From positions 9,357,024-9,421,023 of the forward strand of contig JASSKH010000001.1 in NCBI GenBank assembly GCA_031763025.1: 64,000 nucleotides of DNA. Reading direction: 5' to 3'. The notes beneath the pieces were generated by a model. It made no database searches. It was given only the letters and a program-made list of their open reading frames with translations, and was not told the DNA's origin. The stretch is from Macrocystis pyrifera (lineage: Eukaryota; Sar; Phaeophyceae; Laminariales; Laminariaceae). The translations under genes and the position numbers were made by a program. Shown piece by piece: positions 60,600-64,000 of the stretch; position 1 is the stretch's first letter; every line of letters begins with the position of its first letter.

Positions 60600-62510
60600 T
60601 TCAAAATGACAAAAACGGCACATCAGTGCTTTGTTTGCTAGTTTACGGTACAAATTCAAACCAGGAAATCAGGGTACACCAAACCCAAGTTTGACGACGT
60701 TTTCTGTCAAGGTATACCGTTTCATGGCGAAACATCCATGTCCGTCTCACTTGCCAAAATGACGAACAAAAACGGTACACCTTAATATTTTTGCCAGTTT
60801 ACCGTACGAAAAAGTAAAACGAGGTGATCAGGGCACTTCAGACCCACGTTATTTGATGTTTTCTGACAAGGTATAACGTTTTCTGGTAACAAAGCAATGT
60901 CCTGGTATCGCTTATAATTACGAACAAAACCGCTTTCGCTTATAATTACGAACAACACCGCTTTCGTGAAGACAAGCACATTCTTGTATCTCGTGTTGAT
61001 ACGAACATACCAGGTACGAGTCAAACGTAGGTCATATTTCTGAAGACTTTTTATTTCGCTTCATGCGCGTGCGTGTACTCAGAGCACGAAACCACGGGAG
61101 AGCCCGGCACCGTCGCGGGTGTCAGCGGGCGCTAACGGGGAGAGGGGGGTTGCAAGGAGCGCGGTCGCCGTTTTCGTGGCTAGGCGTCGCGTGTGCCTCG
61201 AGACATGTGGGAAGCACGAATGGGCTCTGCCTGGCCTCCTCGTGAGGCTCCGCGTGTACCATATACGAGATGCAAGGGGCCGTATTAACGGGGAACGCAA
61301 CATTTCGGTATTTGGGAATAAAATTTCAGTATTAATGCATTTTAATTTGATTTCGAAAAAAAACCGTGTTTGTTTGTATCCTATCGGGAAAAGGCGCATT
61401 CATTGTCAAACAAAAAGGAATTCGAAACAACTTGGAATAACGCACCGCGTCAAACAACGCCCAGCCGACAAACAGCTACGAGCGTAGACGAGAGCGAAGG
61501 TTTGCATTGTCGCGTACGCGCCGCCGCCAGCCTCTTCTTTTTTTTTGGTCAGGATAGGCAGCTATCACTCTCAGGGTGTCTTGGGTGGGCGGAGGGAGCC
61601 CTCAAGCTCCACGTGCGAAACAGCAACGGTGATGCAGCTACCGAAGTCTCGAGCGTATCGTCTGTTTTTTTTCTCGTTCGGTCAGTTTACGTGATGGTTG
61701 GTCGATCGAGCAGGCCGAAAACTTAGGCTTGCGGCCGCCATGATTTATTTTGAGGCGCCACCGCCAGGGTACGATTTGCTATGGTGTGTGGCCGTGGGTG
61801 CTACTATTGTTCCGGCCACCAGTCGTTGAAGTTTGCGTTTTATCGCCTTGACGGTGGTCACCGAAGCGGCCAAGAATCACCCCAGACTCCAGCGGGAGTG
61901 TTGACCTACCCGAAAAAACATGCTACGAAGCTGATCAACTCCCACATTCGAAATTGAAATAGAAAAAATCACACGAAGAAAGTGCCAAAAACTTCCAGTC
62001 AATTTGATTTTTTCTAATTTTGCCCCTTCGAATCCTGCCTGGTCATTCACTCTTCGGCCAATCAGATGCAAACTAAATCAGAAAAAAATAATTAAATCAA
62101 ATTGAGAGAACCCACAGTCCTCGATAAGATGGACCCTAAGGCTCGTTTTGATATGCCAAATATTGTTCAAGCGGTGCTTATTTTTTGCGACCAAATCAAG
62201 TTCAAACAGAGAGCGATGCCGTTTGAGCACTAAATTTGTCGAGTTGGCGAACAAGGGCCACGGTGAGCACCGGGCTTCACGCGAGGCGGGCGACTGGGCT
62301 CACTGTGGCAGAGAGGGAGAAAATAATTTCCCGGATCGAATCCGTGGTGAGGTGATCGCGAGACGGCGGGCGGCGTACCAGGCTAAGAGAGAAGCTCTGC
62401 TATTCGTTTTTTTTTTTTCGTTTTCGACCGGTGCAAGGTGTTCCAATCAGGCAGAAAAATATTACACCAGAGGGGACGGGGATATATTTCCTTCCGCGCT
62501 TTTTCGGACT
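60600..62510 (+). repeat. dispersed repeat R1, copy 3, interrupted by R2
   Basis: The first part with sub-repeats (60,620-61,020) and the GC-rich middle (61,060-61,275) match copy 1. The last part resumes at about 62,153 with TTCAAGCGGTGCTTATTTTT and ends near 62,510. The ~870 bp in between is absent from copies 1 and 2, and includes R2. Copy 1 at 4490 and copy 2 at about 41,600 show the uninterrupted state. Confidence 0.82.
61563..62135 (+). repeat. dispersed repeat R2, copy 2
   Basis: Second copy of the unit at 38,393-38,948. It lies inside R1 copy 3, so R2 was active or transposed after that R1 copy was in place, or moved together with about 280 bp of adjoining sequence (61,285-61,562). 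Confidence 0.8.
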
Positions 62511-62579
62511 ACTTGTTCATACGGGTGTACGGCAGTAGTAAGGAGCGAGCGCGACCATACAACTAATTTTTGTACCAGG

Positions 62580-63110
62580 TATCATTAATACATAACATCT
62601 ATGCATCGTCTTTTCCACTCCTCTGCCGCTGCTGATTTTATTACGCTATACATCAACGCCATGAGCAGCACGCACCGATCCAGAGCGCGGGCATTGGCAT
62701 CGGTACATAACGCAGCAATGGACCCGACAAAGAGGAGCAGCAGTTGAGACAAATTAACGCGCCCAGGATACCCGTATCTACGTATTATCATGCACCGCGA
62801 CGGACAGCTGCCAATAAAATGGTCTGTTGATGATGCTCTGGTAACGCTCAAGAAATTGCGATGTCACGAGTCAGGAGTCACGAAACGTCAGCAGCAACAG
62901 CAACAGTAGCTACTCGTAAGAGCTTAGGCCGCCGAAGGCTTTAACCTTTTGGAGCTGCTGCTCCTGAGGAGCAGCTCCTGAGCAGCGGCTTGCTGGTGCT
63001 TCAGAAGCTGCTGCTGAGCTTTGACCACCGAGGGTTTCGGCCGTGGAAAGCTTTGGCCGCGATCGACATATATAAATACAACTATAATTACGATTTTTGA
63101 GGTCGTTGTC
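62580..63110. other. sequence right of R1 copy 3, no supported gene
   Basis: Scattered CAGCAG words and a few short ORFs. The minus-strand frame that crosses it is an extension of the tandem-repeat shadow at 63.2 kb. Confidence 0.4.
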
Positions 63111-63159
63111 ACTTGCTAGCTCTTGGCAGACAGACCGACTGGTAGACAGCTCTTCGCAA

Positions 63160-63400
63160 ACAGCCCTTCTTCTTTGAAACAGCCGAACAGTCAAACAACC
63201 TTTCTTCAAAAATTTCTTCCTTCTTTGAAACAGCCGAACAGCCAAACAACCTTTCTGCAAAAGTTTCTTCCTTCTTTGAAACAGCCGAACAGCCAAACAA
63301 CCTTTCTTCCTTCTTTGAAACAGCCGAACAGCCGAACAACCTTTACTTTCTTCCTTCTTTGAAACAGCCGAACAGCCAAACAACCTTTCTTCTTTCTTCT
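63160..63400. repeat. five-copy short tandem repeat
   Basis: Five copies of CTTTGAAACAGCCGAACAG followed by .CAAACAACCTTTCTT, with two extended by an extra AAA.TTTCTT segment of about 17 bp. Because the unit lacks stops in several frames, both strands show long apparent proteins (for example repeated AVRLFQRRKK on the minus strand), which should not be taken as evidence for coding. Confidence 0.88.
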
Positions 63401-63469
63401 TCCGCAAACTGCCAACCAATAGACAGCTCTTCGCACGGTGCCTAAAAGAGGCGTCTCGTCTTCGACGAA

Positions 63470-63849
63470 CGGCATAGATAGGTGCAGCTGTCGGCGGCCA
63501 AGCTGCTGCTGTCGGTGGAGAACCTGCTGGTGCTGCAACCCCCGCCTCTCCCTTCTCCACGTCCCCTAAGCTCACCTCCCCCTCGTCGAGAGGCGCGTGG
63601 TCCTCGCCCTCTGGCAAGAGAGCGGCAACGACAAAGACCGACCTGGTGCCGGCTGTTGTTTGCGACCAGTGCACGGACCAGCACTTGGTCAAGAACTCCG
63701 CGCCTGGTGGCAAAAACGTGGCCGTCGCCACCTGCAAGGATCTCACGTGCGTGGTGGCGGGATCATCCTGACAGGGCAACCGACTGCGAGTTCTGTGCTC
63801 GCCCGATCAAGGAAGGGACTGTCTCGTACTCCCTCGAGACTGCTGACAG
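63470..63849 (+). CDS. possible coding segment at the right edge, function unknown
   Basis: On the plus strand a frame reads KLTSPSSRGAWSSPSGKRAA, then TDLVPAVVCDQCTDQHLVKN and APGGKNVAVATCKDLTCVV, with paired cysteines. A second frame to its right reads DRATDCEFCARPIKEGTVSY and ends at a strong donor, GACAGTG|GTGAGTG (63,849). A short intron or a frame change would be needed between them near 63,768. The minus strand is also open across 62,910-63,779. The cysteine pairs and the donor favour the plus strand, but I do not recognise the protein, and coding here is tentative. Confidence 0.35.
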
Positions 63850-64000
63850 TGGTGAGTGTCTTATGTCTATTGTGCATGCTGTATGTTGCCAGTACTTTTT
63901 TGGGGGTTTTCAATTGCCTTTTTGCATACAAACTTTTTACGTCAAAGCGTTTTTTTTTTTTTTTGACTCATCCATGCTCGTTCTTTCCCCTTCGTGCGTT

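Noticed and set aside
63123-63779. Long repeat proteins on either strand at 62.9-63.8 kb
   Set aside because: A 40- to 57-bp tandem repeat without stops in several frames creates them; the repeated residues follow the DNA unit, and both strands are equally open.

Overview
The window looks like a nuclear contig from a brown alga or a close stramenopile relative; this is inferred from gene architecture and transposon mix, not from a marker gene. It is about half GC. Genes are split into short exons with GT-AG introns and long, repeat-filled introns. Roughly two thirds of the window is repeat DNA. I found no rRNA, complete tRNA, CRISPR array or prokaryotic operon.

Left part (1-25 kb) is transposon territory. 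It holds the gag end of a Copia-type LTR element on the minus strand, running off the left edge, then short degenerate repeats with a ~104-bp inverted-repeat MITE, then copy 1 of a long dispersed repeat (R1). Next comes a nearly 8-kb tyrosine-recombinase retroelement of the DIRS/Ngaro type (5.05-12.93 kb), with split direct repeats, a 108-base G run and a hairpin-rich 282-bp tandem array. After it lie a 335-bp tandem repeat, a dispersed family in three places (15.1-20.1 kb), a tyrosine-recombinase relic (20.5-21.4 kb) and the last exon of an unrecognised coiled-coil protein (22.76-23.18 kb, minus).

Central and right part (26-59 kb) is dominated by one minus-strand host gene, reconstructed here from at least 16 exons (start codon 59,045, stop 25,966). 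It encodes a long disordered N-terminus, then ankyrin-like repeats mostly carried one per exon with symmetric phase 0-0 borders, then a six-helix TRP-family cation channel core with pore and TRP-like post-S6 segment, then two further hydrophobic helices. The channel exons join in frame and match the family closely. The ankyrin exons match each other. One small exon between 33.17 and 31.31 kb is missing from the model.

The introns of this gene carry a 5'-truncated LINE on the opposite strand (50.7-53.96 kb), a duplicated ~420-bp repeat, a Tourist/Harbinger-like non-autonomous DNA transposon with a TTA target duplication (38.96-39.65 kb), a second copy of the MITE (45.2 kb), R1 copy 2 (41.2-41.8 kb) and R2 copy 1 (38.4-38.9 kb). 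A second minus-strand gene of unknown function (59.7-60.5 kb) lies upstream. The right edge holds R1 copy 3 interrupted by R2 copy 2, then a short tandem repeat and possible coding sequence.

The most interesting items are the channel gene with its exon-per-repeat sensor domain and the retroelement whose right repeat pair is separated by a hairpin satellite.
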